A stretch of DNA of 64,000 nt from Chryseobacterium oryctis (GCF_025971925.1 NZ_JAPDHV010000005.1:186001-250000); one strand, 5' to 3'. Shown: positions 52,688 through 62,024, numbered from the stretch's first letter. Translations and numbers: made by a program. Notes: generated from the sequence alone by a model not told the origin.

Positions 52688-52782
52688 GCTTATCTTTCCT
52701 TGTTAAGGCTGAATGTAACACCTTGCATTTGCAGGTTGTCAAGATTTCATTGGGTCAGTTCCCTCCATCTTTCTTTATAAGC
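52688..52782 (-). ncRNA. SAM-I (S-box) riboswitch aptamer
   Basis: Minus-strand 95-nt element with the S-box features in order: P1 strand GCTTAT, AAAGA, then GATGGAGGGA, ACTGACCC and AATGAAATCTTGACAACC, a P3 hairpin (CCTGC aaat GCAAGG), GGTGTTACATTC, a P4 hairpin (CCTT aac AAGG), then AAAGATAAGC closing P1. The conserved TGGAGGGA, GATGAA-like and GACAACC blocks match the SAM-I consensus. It precedes the SusC/SusD operon by about 75 nt. SAM would be expected to switch the operon off. Confidence 0.88.
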
Positions 52783-52799
52783 CGATCGAAATATGGTTG

Positions 52800-52830
52800 C
52801 AAAGCTAAAAACAAATAGTCTATAAAACAA
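52800..52830 (-). promoter_or_regulatory. Promoter of the riboswitch-SusCD operon
   Basis: Minus-strand TTG (52828-52830), 20-nt spacer and TAGCTTTG (52800-52807) fit the consensus. The start would lie about 10 nt upstream of the aptamer. Confidence 0.65.
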
Positions 52831-52847
52831 GTAGACTATTTGTTTTT
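52807..52847. terminator. 16-bp perfect inverted repeat overlapping the SusCD promoter
   Basis: Arms 52807-52822 and 52832-52847 with a 9-nt spacer. In the minus direction it ends in TTTTT, so it can terminate the small ORF at 52851. It also overlaps the -33 and spacer of the SusCD promoter. Confidence 0.6.
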
Positions 52848-52850
52848 TTA

Positions 52851-53033
52851 TTACTCTTTTAATCTTCTTTTAAATACTCTAATACAAAATACTGAAATAC
52901 AAACAATTACAAATAACATGAAATAGTAAAATATGACATATATCATGAAATGACACAAAAAAAGAAGAGCCATTAATAAAATAGCTCTTAAAAAAATCAA
53001 TATAATCTTTGAATAGAGAGGAATATTTCTCAT
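52851..53033 (-). CDS. Small two-helix membrane peptide (possible)
   Basis: 60 aa, ATG start. Nearly all hydrophobic, with two helix-forming stretches (IILIFLRAILLMALLFLCHF, FYYFMLFVIVCISVFCI) and a basic end (RVFKRRLKE). Its stop is immediately followed by a strong hairpin terminator, the main reason to believe it. There is no homology I recognise and no clear promoter. Confidence 0.4.
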   Translation of the reverse strand: MRNIPLYSKIILIFLRAILLMALLFLCHFMIYVIFYYFMLFVIVCISVFCIRVFKRRLKE

Positions 53034-53365
53034 GTATCATCAGATGTTGAAGAGGTATTTTATTACCACTCTTAGCACAGACACTTCAAATAATATATAA
53101 AATCTATTATTGTAAACAAATCTTAACTTCATTTATACTAAAAATATCAAATCTATTTATATTTTTTTCAATAATTTTACAGCACAAAAATTAATATTAA
53201 ACACTAAAAAAACAATTTATCATTAAAAATAAAACATAATTTGTTTAATTTCCTATGAGAAAATTAACATGAAAAATAAACATGAAAATGATTAAAAAAA
53301 AACTAATAATCAAAATAATTAATAAATCATTTTTGAATTTCATTCTAACTTCTATGAAATAGCTT
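53034..53365. other. AT-rich gap upstream of the AraC-type gene
   Basis: About 330 bp, strongly AT-rich, no supported ORF and no good promoter. It probably holds the promoter of the AraC-family gene, but I cannot locate it. Confidence 0.4.
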
Positions 53366-54370
53366 ATGGATGAAAAACATGAACTAATAGAAAAAATAAA
53401 ATTTGAACTAATAGATAGATATGTAGTTCTTATGAGTATTATCTTAGGAATTTTTACTCTTATCTTTACATTCTATATTCATGATGAAGCAATAGTTTGG
53501 TATTTAGTTGTGGGATTACTTTTTTTAGACTACACCTATATCCTTATACGAAAAAGGGGTTCTGTTAATAATCTTGTTCATTTGTATTTAATAGTTGCCC
53601 CATTATACAATCTATATATCTTATTGGTTTTTTGGGAATATTCTGTGGCAAGTATTTGTTGGCTATTACCTATTACTTTAGGTGCCTATGTCTTTTTCAC
53701 AAAAAAAGAAGTGATTGCATATACCCTTTATTCTTTATTTATAGTTTTAATTGGGTATATATTAGCAAATAATCTAAACTTTGATTTTCCAAAGCGTACA
53801 CAAAAGGAAGTAGTCTTAACAGATGCTATTCTAATTATTTCAAATATTTTAGTAGTAACATTACTAATTTATTACAAAGATAAAATCCGGAAACAGGAAA
53901 TATTATTACAGTCAAAAAAAGAAAATATTTTATATACGGAAGAAAGGAAAGAAAAGATAACGATAACTGATATTTCCTCAGAAGAGAATGAAGCCGAAAA
54001 TGAAAACATGGAAAGACTTTTTTCCAGAATTGAAGAAACAATGAAAGAAAAAATGCTTTTCAAGGACGCTAAATTCAACCTTTCAGCACTGAGTGTTGAA
54101 TTAGAAGTAAACAGCGCCTACATTTCAAAAGCCATCCGTTACAAAGGCTTTCCAAATTTCAACAATTATCTTAATATTTATAGGATTAATCATGTAAAAG
54201 AACTATTTACTGAAGTAGATTTTCAGAAAACAACATTAATGTACATTTATACGGAAGCCGGATTTTCAAACCAATCAACGTTTAATAGAGTTTTCAAGCA
54301 GATTGAAGGAAAGACACCATCAAATTATTTTCATAAAAACATGGAAAACAACAAAAAGGCTACTGTTTAA
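53366..54370 (+). CDS. Membrane-bound AraC family transcriptional regulator
   Basis: 334 aa. Six hydrophobic helices fill residues 20-170, a charged linker follows (about 175-225), and the C-terminus has an AraC-type double HTH (FNLSALSVELEVNSAYISKA, NFNNYLNIYRINHVKELF, YTEAGFSNQSTFNRVFKQ IEGKTPSNYF). It is a common Bacteroidota design in which membrane signals reach a DNA-binding domain. It lies between the divergent SusCD operon and aroQ and could control either, which is a guess. Confidence 0.88.
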   Translation: MDEKHELIEKIKFELIDRYVVLMSIILGIFTLIFTFYIHDEAIVWYLVVGLLFLDYTYILIRKRGSVNNLVHLYLIVAPLYNLYILLVFWEYSVASICWLLPITLGAYVFFTKKEVIAYTLYSLFIVLIGYILANNLNFDFPKRTQKEVVLTDAILIISNILVVTLLIYYKDKIRKQEILLQSKKENILYTEERKEKITITDISSEENEAENENMERLFSRIEETMKEKMLFKDAKFNLSALSVELEVNSAYISKAIRYKGFPNFNNYLNIYRINHVKELFTEVDFQKTTLMYIYTEAGFSNQSTFNRVFKQIEGKTPSNYFHKNMENNKKATV

Positions 54371-54377
54371 AAAATAT

Positions 54378-54385
54378 TATCTTTG
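54378..54385 (+). promoter_or_regulatory. -7 box of aroQ
   Basis: TATCTTTG, 15 nt before the aroQ ATG. The TTG at 54383 is inside the box. Confidence 0.5.
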
Positions 54386-54400
54386 AATAAATTATTTTTA

Positions 54401-54808
54401 ATGAAAATCCTTATCGTCAACGGCCCGAATCTTAACTTATTAGGAACCAGAGAGCCGGAAATTTACGGAACAGTTTCTATGGAAGATTATTTGGAAAATC
54501 TAAAATCTGAATTTACTTCTTATGAATTAAAATACTTTCAGTCGAATATTGAAGGAGAACTAATTAATCGTATTCAGGAAGATGATTTTGATGCTTTAAT
54601 CATTAATCCGGGAGCTTTTACTCATTATTCTTATGCCATTGCAGATTGCTTAAAAAACATTCAAAAACCAAAGGTAGAAGTCCACATAAGTAATATATAC
54701 AAAAGAGAAGAATTCCGACAAAAATCTGTAACAGCAGCAAATACAGATGCTGTTTTGTCTGGTTTCGGAATGAATGGCTACAGATTGGCTATTGTAAGCT
54801 TACAATAA
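54401..54808 (+). CDS. aroQ: Type II 3-dehydroquinate dehydratase
   Basis: 135 aa from the ATG at 54401 (a TTG at 54383 lies in the promoter). Motifs are MKILIVNGPNLNLLGTREPE with the catalytic Tyr in EIYG, FQSNIEGELINRIQ, LIINPGAFTHYSYAIADCL and VEVHISNIYKREEFR, all standard for the dodecameric type II enzyme. It dehydrates 3-dehydroquinate to 3-dehydroshikimate in aromatic amino acid synthesis. A terminator follows. Confidence 0.95.
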   Translation: MKILIVNGPNLNLLGTREPEIYGTVSMEDYLENLKSEFTSYELKYFQSNIEGELINRIQEDDFDALIINPGAFTHYSYAIADCLKNIQKPKVEVHISNIYKREEFRQKSVTAANTDAVLSGFGMNGYRLAIVSLQ

Positions 54809-54840
54809 ATTCAACATCCATAAATAACTTGAAAATAAAT

Positions 54841-54868
54841 AAAGCCTCATCAAATTGATGAGGCTTTT
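54841..54868. terminator. Bidirectional terminator
   Basis: Arms AAAGCCTCATCAA and TTGATGAGGCTTT (13 bp, 1-nt centre, 54841-54867) separate the convergent aroQ and pckA genes. Confidence 0.85.
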
Positions 54869-54892
54869 AGATTTATAAAATTTGTTTATTTA

Positions 54893-56494
54893 TTATAATT
54901 GAGGACCAGAAGCAACTAATTTTTTGCCTTCTTCTGTATCACAGTACTGCTCAAAGTTTTTAATATATTTCGCAGCAAGGTCTTTTGCTTTTTCTTCCCA
55001 CTCAGCTACATTATTATAAGTATCTCTTGGATCTAGAATACCTTCAGAAACATTTGCCAATGCTGTAGGAACTTCTAAATTCATAATCGGAATTATTGTT
55101 TTAGGAGCATTTTCAATGGAACCATCGATAATTGCATCAATAATTGCTCTTGTATCTTTCAAAGAAATTCTTTTTCCTGTACCATTCCAGCCAGTATTTA
55201 CAAGATAAGCTTTAGCTCCATGTTCTTTCATTTTCCCGATTAATGTTTTAGAATACATTGTTGGGTGCAAAGTCAAGAACGCTTCACCAAATGCAGGTGA
55301 GAAAGATGGTTCAGGAGAAGTAATTCCCCTTTCAGTTCCAGCTAACTTCGATGTATAACCGCAAAGGAAGTGATATTGAGCTTGTTCTTCATTCAAAACA
55401 GAAACCGGAGGCAATACTCCAAATGCATCAGCAGAAAGATAAACAATCTTTTTAGCGTGTCCTGCTTTAGAAGGTAAAACTATTTTGTTAATATGGTAAA
55501 TAGGGTAAGAAACTCTTGTATTTTCAGTGATTGATCCATCAGTATAATCTGCAACACCATTATTAATCACAACATTTTCAAGAAGTGCATCTCTTTTAAT
55601 GGCTCTGAAAATATCTGGTTCTTTTTCCTCAGAAAGGTCAATTACTTTAGCATAGCATCCTCCTTCATAGTTGAATACTCCATTGTTGTCCCAACCATGC
55701 TCATCATCGCCAATCAGGTATCTTTTTGGATCTGCAGATAAAGTTGTTTTTCCTGTTCCTGAAAGACCAAAAAACAAAGCAACATCGCCTTCTTCTCCTA
55801 CGTTTGCAGAACAGTGCATTGAAGCCATACCTTTTAATGGAAGATAATAGTTCATGATAGAGAACATTCCCTTTTTCATTTCTCCACCGTACCAAGTTCC
55901 ACCAATAATTTGCACTTTTTCAGTAAGGTTGAACATTACAAAGTTTTCAGAATTCAAACCTTGAGATTCCCAATTAGGATTCGTTGTTTTAGATCCGTTC
56001 ATTACGATGAAATCCGGCTCACCGAAGTTTTCTAATTCATAATGAGAAGGACGAATAAACATATTCGTAACGAAATGTGCCTGCCAAGCCACCTCTACAA
56101 TAAATCTTACTTTCAATCTTGTGTCAGCATTTGTTCCACAAAAAGAATCTACAACATAGATTTTTTTCGCTTCAGAAAGCTGGTTTAGCACTAAATCTTT
56201 ACATGAATTAAAAATTTCAGGTGTTGTAGGTAAATTTACTTTACCATCCCAAAAAATTGTATCCCTTGTAACATCATCCTGAACAATATATCTGTCTTTA
56301 GGAGAACGACCTGTGAAAATTCCCGTTTTTACTGATACGGCGCCTGATTCCGTAAGTTCAGCTTTTTCAAAACCTTCATTTTCAGAAGAAATTTCTGCCT
56401 GATACAACTCTTCGTAAGAAGGATTATATACAACTTCAAAATTTCCTTTAATCCCTAATTTTTCTAAATCCTGGATGATTTTAGTGTGTTTCAT
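54893..56494 (-). CDS. pckA: ATP-dependent phosphoenolpyruvate carboxykinase
   Basis: 533 aa from the ATG at 56494; a longer TTG frame to 56533 starts inside the -7 box and is rejected. Motifs are [49 protein letters not shown] (kinase-1a P loop), [10 protein letters not shown] (kinase 2) and [20 protein letters not shown]. It turns oxaloacetate and ATP into PEP and CO2, the first step of gluconeogenesis. It is monocistronic. Confidence 0.96.
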   Translation of the reverse strand: MKHTKIIQDLEKLGIKGNFEVVYNPSYEELYQAEISSENEGFEKAELTESGAVSVKTGIFTGRSPKDRYIVQDDVTRDTIFWDGKVNLPTTPEIFNSCKDLVLNQLSEAKKIYVVDSFCGTNADTRLKVRFIVEVAWQAHFVTNMFIRPSHYELENFGEPDFIVMNGSKTTNPNWESQGLNSENFVMFNLTEKVQIIGGTWYGGEMKKGMFSIMNYYLPLKGMASMHCSANVGEEGDVALFFGLSGTGKTTLSADPKRYLIGDDEHGWDNNGVFNYEGGCYAKVIDLSEEKEPDIFRAIKRDALLENVVINNGVADYTDGSITENTRVSYPIYHINKIVLPSKAGHAKKIVYLSADAFGVLPPVSVLNEEQAQYHFLCGYTSKLAGTERGITSPEPSFSPAFGEAFLTLHPTMYSKTLIGKMKEHGAKAYLVNTGWNGTGKRISLKDTRAIIDAIIDGSIENAPKTIIPIMNLEVPTALANVSEGILDPRDTYNNVAEWEEKAKDLAAKYIKNFEQYCDTEEGKKLVASGPQL

Positions 56495-56530
56495 TTTACT
56501 TATATTTTCTATTTCTTTTTTTAGCTCCAA

Positions 56531-56538
56531 CAAAATTA
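56531..56538 (-). promoter_or_regulatory. -7 box of pckA
   Basis: Minus-strand TAATTTTG, 36 nt before the ATG; it contains the rejected TTG start. Confidence 0.5.
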
Positions 56539-56621
56539 ATATTAATTAATTGTTAAAGGAGGTTAAATATAATGATATAAGTCAGAAATACAAATAAAAA
56601 AATAAGCCAATAAAAATCTGA

Positions 56622-57527
56622 TTAACAAGCAATTATATCAGAGTACTCAAAAATAGTATTAAAACCTTTTCCCCAAAAATAGTCTTTAAAGCCCCCAAAT
56701 TTTGCACTCATAACGAAATCTCCACCCCATGCGCCTAAACTTTTAACGAAAACAGGGCAATCATTGAAATATTTACTTTTAACTGTTGGAATCTCAATAA
56801 AATTTGATATTTTATGCTCATGAGTCAACATTAACTGTGAAAAAACATCCAATTCATTACAACTTAAAACATTTTTTGTAATATCTGAAAATTCATCAAC
56901 AAGTTTTTGAGATTTTACTTTTGATTTGTATAAGTTTATACCTTCGCGACTATCCTGTTTCTGATTTAGGTGAATAAAAATAAGCTCATTTTTAAAAGAA
57001 GGATTGAAATTTGCCTTTTCATATTTTATTTCAGGTTTGCTCTGGAAAAGTACAGCAGATTTTTCTTTAGCAACCGCAATATCATATCCGCTCCCTCCTA
57101 AACTTATAGAATTCAAATAAAAAGGGTCGATTTCAGCCCATTCAGCAAGATTATTCATCAAAGTAGAACTACTCCCCAAACCGTAATCTGCAGGAAACTG
57201 AAGGTTGGTTTTTAAATGATAGGTAAAATTATTTTTGAATTTAATTGTAGAAAGTGCCTGAACATTTTTCAATGTTTTTAAAATAAACTCAGCACTTGCA
57301 GGAATATTAGTTTCTAAAATCTGCCACTGTTTATAATCAATGACACACTTTAGCCATAATTTATTTTGATGATAAGCTTCCCAAAAAATCAAGGATTTCT
57401 CATCGTTTTTTTCTTCAAAAAAAAACTCTTGTCCGAGCTTGGTAGGTACCGCTAAGACAAGAGCTCCGTCCATAGCAAAATATTCTGAAGTAAGCATAAG
57501 CTTTCCCGGTGAAAATATCTCGCCCAT
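56622..57527 (-). CDS. GYDIA family GHMP kinase
   Basis: 301 aa. The GHMP fold is clear: FSPGKLMLTSEYFAMDGALV at the start, the ATP loop FPADYGLGSSSTLMNNLAEW and the family-defining LGGSGYDIAVAKEKSAVLF, then a late GAWGGDFVMSAK. GYDIA kinases are a Bacteroidota group of mevalonate-kinase-like enzymes. A role in isoprenoid synthesis by the mevalonate route is plausible but unproven. It lies 11 bp after fabD and is probably cotranscribed. Confidence 0.88.
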   Translation of the reverse strand: MGEIFSPGKLMLTSEYFAMDGALVLAVPTKLGQEFFFEEKNDEKSLIFWEAYHQNKLWLKCVIDYKQWQILETNIPASAEFILKTLKNVQALSTIKFKNNFTYHLKTNLQFPADYGLGSSSTLMNNLAEWAEIDPFYLNSISLGGSGYDIAVAKEKSAVLFQSKPEIKYEKANFNPSFKNELIFIHLNQKQDSREGINLYKSKVKSQKLVDEFSDITKNVLSCNELDVFSQLMLTHEHKISNFIEIPTVKSKYFNDCPVFVKSLGAWGGDFVMSAKFGGFKDYFWGKGFNTIFEYSDIIAC

Positions 57528-57538
57528 ATTGTTATTAA

Positions 57539-58414
57539 TTAAATTGCTGATGCAACATCAACGGAAGAATCAATTTTCTTGATTAATCCTTGAAGTGTTT
57601 TACCAGGACCAACTTCCACGAAGTTATTTGCCCCGTCTTTAATCATATTTTGAACAGATTGAGTCCATTTTACAGGACCTGTTAATTGTGCAATAAGATT
57701 TTGTTTGATTTCTTCAGGATTTGTAATCGCTGTAGTTGTAATATTCTGATAAACTGGTATTGTTGCTTTTCTGAATTTTGTTGATTCAATAGCTTTTGCC
57801 AATCTCTCTTGTGCAGGTTGCATCAATGGAGAATGGAATGCTCCGTTTACAGGTAATAATAATGCTCTTTTTGCTCCTGCTTCCTTCAGTTTTGCACAAG
57901 CCTCTTCAACTGCAGCTGTTTCACCTGAAATTACCAATTGCCCGGGACAGTTATAATTCGCAGGAACTACAATCCCGTTGATTTGAGCACAAATTTCTTC
58001 GACTTTAGCATCTTCAAGACCTAAAATTGCAGCCATAGAACTAGGATTTGCATTACATGCCTCCTGCATTGCTTTTGCTCTTTCAGACACTAACTTTAGT
58101 CCATCATCAAAAGATAGAACTCCATTAGCAACCAAAGCCGAAAACTCTCCTAAAGAATGTCCTGCAACCATTTCGGCTCCAAGACCATTTACTGCTTTAA
58201 GCGCAGCTACTGAATGTATAAAAATTGAAGGTTGAGTAACTTCAGTTTTTTTAAGATCCTCGTCCGTACCATTAAACATAATAGAAAGGATATCAAATCC
58301 CAAAATTTCATTGGCAGATTCCATCAAGTCCTTAATATCTTTTCTAGAATCATACAATTCTTTTCCCATTCCTACGAACTGAGAACCCTGCCCAGGAAAT
58401 ACAAGTGCTTTCAT
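57539..58414 (-). CDS. fabD: ACP S-malonyltransferase
   Basis: 291 aa. It has FPGQGSQFVGMG at the start, the nucleophile motif AGHSLGEFSALVA, and GAFHSPLMQPA with the catalytic His. It loads malonyl groups from malonyl-CoA onto acyl carrier protein for fatty acid synthesis. A promoter box is at 58436-58443. The downstream GHMP kinase gene follows by 11 bp. Confidence 0.96.
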   Translation of the reverse strand: MKALVFPGQGSQFVGMGKELYDSRKDIKDLMESANEILGFDILSIMFNGTDEDLKKTEVTQPSIFIHSVAALKAVNGLGAEMVAGHSLGEFSALVANGVLSFDDGLKLVSERAKAMQEACNANPSSMAAILGLEDAKVEEICAQINGIVVPANYNCPGQLVISGETAAVEEACAKLKEAGAKRALLLPVNGAFHSPLMQPAQERLAKAIESTKFRKATIPVYQNITTTAITNPEEIKQNLIAQLTGPVKWTQSVQNMIKDGANNFVEVGPGKTLQGLIKKIDSSVDVASAI

Positions 58415-58435
58415 TTACTATTTTAAAATATTTTG

Positions 58436-58443
58436 CAAATATA
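58436..58443 (-). promoter_or_regulatory. -7 box of fabD
   Basis: Minus-strand TATATTTG followed by C, 21 nt before the ATG. Confidence 0.5.
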
Positions 58444-58451
58444 ATTATAAT

Positions 58452-60386
58452 TTAAGGAACCAATCTAATAACACGGTAACCGGTATTTACATAAGCTCCA
58501 TTTGCTTTAGATTTTACAAACTCAAATTTTGTAGCCAATTGAGTCTGAACTTTATTCATTTGTTTAAAAATTTCTCCTTTTTTATTTTCTCTGGTCAACA
58601 TATCGTTTACCACATCAAAACCAATGATAGCATATTTAGGAGGAGTTTTACAGTACTTACCTTTATAAGCTGCTAAAATTTCTTTTTCAAAACTTCCGTC
58701 TGTATTGATTTTTCTATCCATCAAGTACACCAAATTAGCCTGACTCAAATCATCTACTTTTTTCTCAAAAACCGGAGAATAGTACATACTGAAAGCTTTC
58801 ATACCCTGAACTTCTTTAGATAAAGAAATTACTTTATTTGCATAAGCTTCACCAACATTATCATTACTATTTGCCAAGATTGTGATAACCGGTGCAGACT
58901 GCCCTGTCATCATATTTTGGTCTAACTGAATTTCTGAAGGTGAGTTAACAATATTTATAGTTGGATTTTTAAGAGCTTTCTCCAAACCTGATTTAATGTA
59001 ATTTGCATTTTCTTTTTTACTATCTGCAACTACATAAATTTTCTGGTCAGAATAAGCAGCTTTTACTTCATCAACAATTTTATCAGCATATGTTTGATCA
59101 TTAGTTTCAATAATAATCAAATTACTATAGTTGTATAATTCCGGAGAGTTGGCAAACGGCGCAACAATCGGGATTTTCTGATCTTTCGTAAAGTTTAAAA
59201 CATCAACCACATTTGATTTAAAAAATGGTCCAATAATTAAATCTGTATTATTAGGATTCAATTGAGTTAATGAATTCTTAAACGTTGCTTCATTTCCTGA
59301 ATCTACTATTTTCACTTCAAGTTTCTGTCCATTTCTGGCATTTCTTTCAATGGCAAGTTTAGCACCTGTTAAGAAATCCATCGCCATAGTTCTGTATTGA
59401 GCTTCGTTTGTACTATACCCAAAAGGCAACATAAGAACAACACTCAAAGCATCACCACTTTTCTTCACATATGCAGGATCTAGTTTTTTAATTTTTAAAA
59501 CCATTCCTGTTTTTAAACCATGTGATAAATCAGGATTTAAAGCAATTAATTCATCAATGGTAATTCCATACTTATTAACAATAGAAAAAACCGTATCTCC
59601 AGCCTGAACTGTATAAGTTACAAACTCATCTGTTGCATTTGTAGTAGTACTCGAAGTTCTATCATTTCCTGAATCTACTTTTTCTTTTGAACTTGAAGAT
59701 GACTCAGAAGCAGTATTTGAATTTGATTTTTTTATTTTGATAATTTCTCCCGGCTTCAACCCTTTCTCCTCCAATCCTGGATTCATAGCAAAAAGCTCTT
59801 GTTGAGAAATATTAAATTGCTTTGAAATTCTGTAATAATTATCTTTCGCCTGAATAACATACGTTTCTCCATCTGCAATAGGAGAAGGAGCCTCAACTTT
59901 TGTCTGTTCAACAGGTTTTGGAGCAGTAACAGCTACAGAAGCCTGTTCGCCACCGTATTTTTTTATTTTGTCAAGAGGTAAGGTAATCTCATCCCCAATT
60001 TTCATGTGAGAATCAAGCTCAGGATTTAACTTTCTCAAATCAGTCTCAGAAATACGATACTGTTTTGTAATACCATAAATGGTTTGTTTTGGCTGTAAAA
60101 CAATTTTCCCCAATTGAGAAGTTGAAGTTGTTTTTGGCTTTTCAGCAACTGTATTTGTTTTAGGTACTGATGTTATAGATTTTTCACCTTTCACAGATAA
60201 AACATCACCAATTGCCAATTTTCCGTCTTTAAATTTCGGGTTGAGTTTTAGCAATTCATCCACAGTCATACCATATCTTTTTGCGATATTGTAAGGGTTA
60301 TCCCCTTTTACAACGGTGTGTGATTTTTGTGCTGACACACCCAAAAACATACATAAACTGGATAGAATAAAAAACCTCTTTATCAT
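58452..60386 (-). CDS. LysM and PBP1 domain cell-wall protein
   Basis: 644 aa with a signal peptide (MIKRFFILSSLCMFLGVSA). Four LysM repeats lie at about residues 23-66, 94-138, 172-218 and 254-300 (for example YTVQAGDTVFSIVNKYGITI), with Ser/Thr-rich linkers. From about 315 a periplasmic-binding type 1 (LppC/LivK-like) domain follows: LSVVLMLPFGYSTNEAQYRT, IVDSGNEATFKNSLTQLNPN, YAIIGFDVVNDMLTRE. It should bind peptidoglycan by LysM and perhaps a ligand or partner by PBP1. This pairing is common in Bacteroidota; the function is not established. Confidence 0.9.
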   Translation of the reverse strand: MIKRFFILSSLCMFLGVSAQKSHTVVKGDNPYNIAKRYGMTVDELLKLNPKFKDGKLAIGDVLSVKGEKSITSVPKTNTVAEKPKTTSTSQLGKIVLQPKQTIYGITKQYRISETDLRKLNPELDSHMKIGDEITLPLDKIKKYGGEQASVAVTAPKPVEQTKVEAPSPIADGETYVIQAKDNYYRISKQFNISQQELFAMNPGLEEKGLKPGEIIKIKKSNSNTASESSSSSKEKVDSGNDRTSSTTTNATDEFVTYTVQAGDTVFSIVNKYGITIDELIALNPDLSHGLKTGMVLKIKKLDPAYVKKSGDALSVVLMLPFGYSTNEAQYRTMAMDFLTGAKLAIERNARNGQKLEVKIVDSGNEATFKNSLTQLNPNNTDLIIGPFFKSNVVDVLNFTKDQKIPIVAPFANSPELYNYSNLIIIETNDQTYADKIVDEVKAAYSDQKIYVVADSKKENANYIKSGLEKALKNPTINIVNSPSEIQLDQNMMTGQSAPVITILANSNDNVGEAYANKVISLSKEVQGMKAFSMYYSPVFEKKVDDLSQANLVYLMDRKINTDGSFEKEILAAYKGKYCKTPPKYAIIGFDVVNDMLTRENKKGEIFKQMNKVQTQLATKFEFVKSKANGAYVNTGYRVIRLVP

Positions 60387-60405
60387 AGTCGATAATTATA
60401 TTTTA

Positions 60406-60413
60406 CAAAAATA
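60406..60413 (-). promoter_or_regulatory. -7 box of LysM-PBP1 gene
   Basis: Minus-strand TATTTTTG, 19 nt before the ATG. Confidence 0.45.
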
Positions 60414-60424
60414 CTTCTTTAAAA

Positions 60425-62011
60425 TTAAATGGCAACAATTATTAATTTTGATTCTTGAACCACCATTTCTTCCCAACAATTTTCAAGCCACGAATACCCA
60501 TCGTCTGCAAAGAAAACACTAAAATTAAAAACTCTTTCCTGCCAAATTTTTGAAGGATGTATATCTAAAAATAAATTTTCCAGTCTTTCCAGCATTTCAC
60601 TTTGCTTTATTTTTTCTGCATGAAGTAGACGTTTTTTCATTCTTTTAAAAGATTTCAACTGCCTTACTTCTTCAGCTTTCACCATATTTCCGAAAGATTT
60701 TTCTGTGGTTTCGGCAATGGATTTTAATTCAGAGAAATTGTTTTTTAACAATTCTTTTTTCTCTTCTAACAACTTCAAAATGGGACTATCTTCTAATACT
60801 TTTTTATTGGTGATTGAAGCAAAATTTTGAAAGAAATCTTCAACTTTTAAATTCAGTTTTTCAATTTTACCCAACGTTTTTCCCTTGATAAACAACATTG
60901 AATTCCTTGGAATCAAAATCGGGAAAGGAATATTTATTTTAGAGAAGTAATCTTTCAATTCGAGCCAATACATGATTTCGGCGTTTCCTCCGATATAAGC
61001 CAAATTTGGCAATACGGTTTCCTGATAAACAGGTCTCATTAAAGCATTCGGACTGAATCTTTCAGGGTAATTTTCCAATTCATTTAAAATTTCTTCCTGA
61101 GAAAACTGAATATTCTTGTCTACAATAATGTATTTCTGTCCGTCAAAATCAATTCTGTCTCTTGTTTCCAACAAATAGAATAAATTAATCTCACGAGGAT
61201 TTACCTGTACTTTTCCATACTTTTTAGTAAGGAAATCGACTTTTTCTTTTGATTCTTTATATAGACTTAAATTAATTAATTCGTCTTTAAAAGTAGCCTT
61301 AATTTGATTTTTCAGTTCTTTAGAATCTCCGTCAAGAATTAACAATCCAAATTCGGAAAACAAACGATTAACTAATATTTTAATAGCCTCGGTAAGAGTA
61401 TTTCCAACCTTATAGGCTTCTTTGAGCATTAAAATCAGTTCTGTTCCAAAAACAGAATCCTTGAACTCCTTTTCAAACTCAGAGATGAAAAACGTATCAT
61501 TAATTTGAATTCTTCCTACCGCTCCTCCCGACTTTTCATTAATCTCGTAGTAGTTGTTTTCAGTTTTAAAATGATTGATTTCAGCAAAATCATGATCTTC
61601 TGAAGCCATCCAATACACTGGAACAAAATCAAACTCGGGAAAATTTTCTTTTAAATATGCACAAGTCTTTATTGTTTGTAAAATCTTATACACAAAAAAC
61701 ACAGGACCGGAAAACAAATTCAACTGATGCCCGGTTGTGATGGTGAATGCATTTTGCTTTTTTAATCTTTCTATATTCTCTTTTTGCTTTACCGAAAGAT
61801 TAAGATTCAAAAGTTGGTTTTGAAATACATTAAACAAAACTTCTCTTTGTTCCGAAGTAAATGAATTCTGCTTTAAATGTATTTGTTTTTTTAAATTATC
61901 TAAAGAAAATGTTTTCTCTTCAAATCCCTCAATATTTTGGTTCAAGAAATCTTTTACCAACTGAGGTATGTTTTCTATATCATTAAACGATATCTTATTT
62001 ATAGTTTTCAA
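60425..62011 (-). CDS. bshC: Bacillithiol synthase BshC
   Basis: About 528 aa from a TTG at 62011 (first residues MKTINKISFNDIENIPQLVK), which begins 13 nt after the porin stop. A longer TTG frame to 62053 would overlap the porin gene. The Rossmann-like core includes FTITTGHQLNLFSGPVFFVY, FVPVYWMASEDHDFAEINHF and LYLLETRDRIDF-like segments, then a C-terminal coiled coil. BshC adds Cys to glucosaminyl-malate in the last step of bacillithiol synthesis. This is a redox buffer in many Bacteroidota. Confidence 0.9.
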   Translation of the reverse strand: MKTINKISFNDIENIPQLVKDFLNQNIEGFEEKTFSLDNLKKQIHLKQNSFTSEQREVLFNVFQNQLLNLNLSVKQKENIERLKKQNAFTITTGHQLNLFSGPVFFVYKILQTIKTCAYLKENFPEFDFVPVYWMASEDHDFAEINHFKTENNYYEINEKSGGAVGRIQINDTFFISEFEKEFKDSVFGTELILMLKEAYKVGNTLTEAIKILVNRLFSEFGLLILDGDSKELKNQIKATFKDELINLSLYKESKEKVDFLTKKYGKVQVNPREINLFYLLETRDRIDFDGQKYIIVDKNIQFSQEEILNELENYPERFSPNALMRPVYQETVLPNLAYIGGNAEIMYWLELKDYFSKINIPFPILIPRNSMLFIKGKTLGKIEKLNLKVEDFFQNFASITNKKVLEDSPILKLLEEKKELLKNNFSELKSIAETTEKSFGNMVKAEEVRQLKSFKRMKKRLLHAEKIKQSEMLERLENLFLDIHPSKIWQERVFNFSVFFADDGYSWLENCWEEMVVQESKLIIVAI

Positions 62012-62024
62012 CTTGACTAATCTT

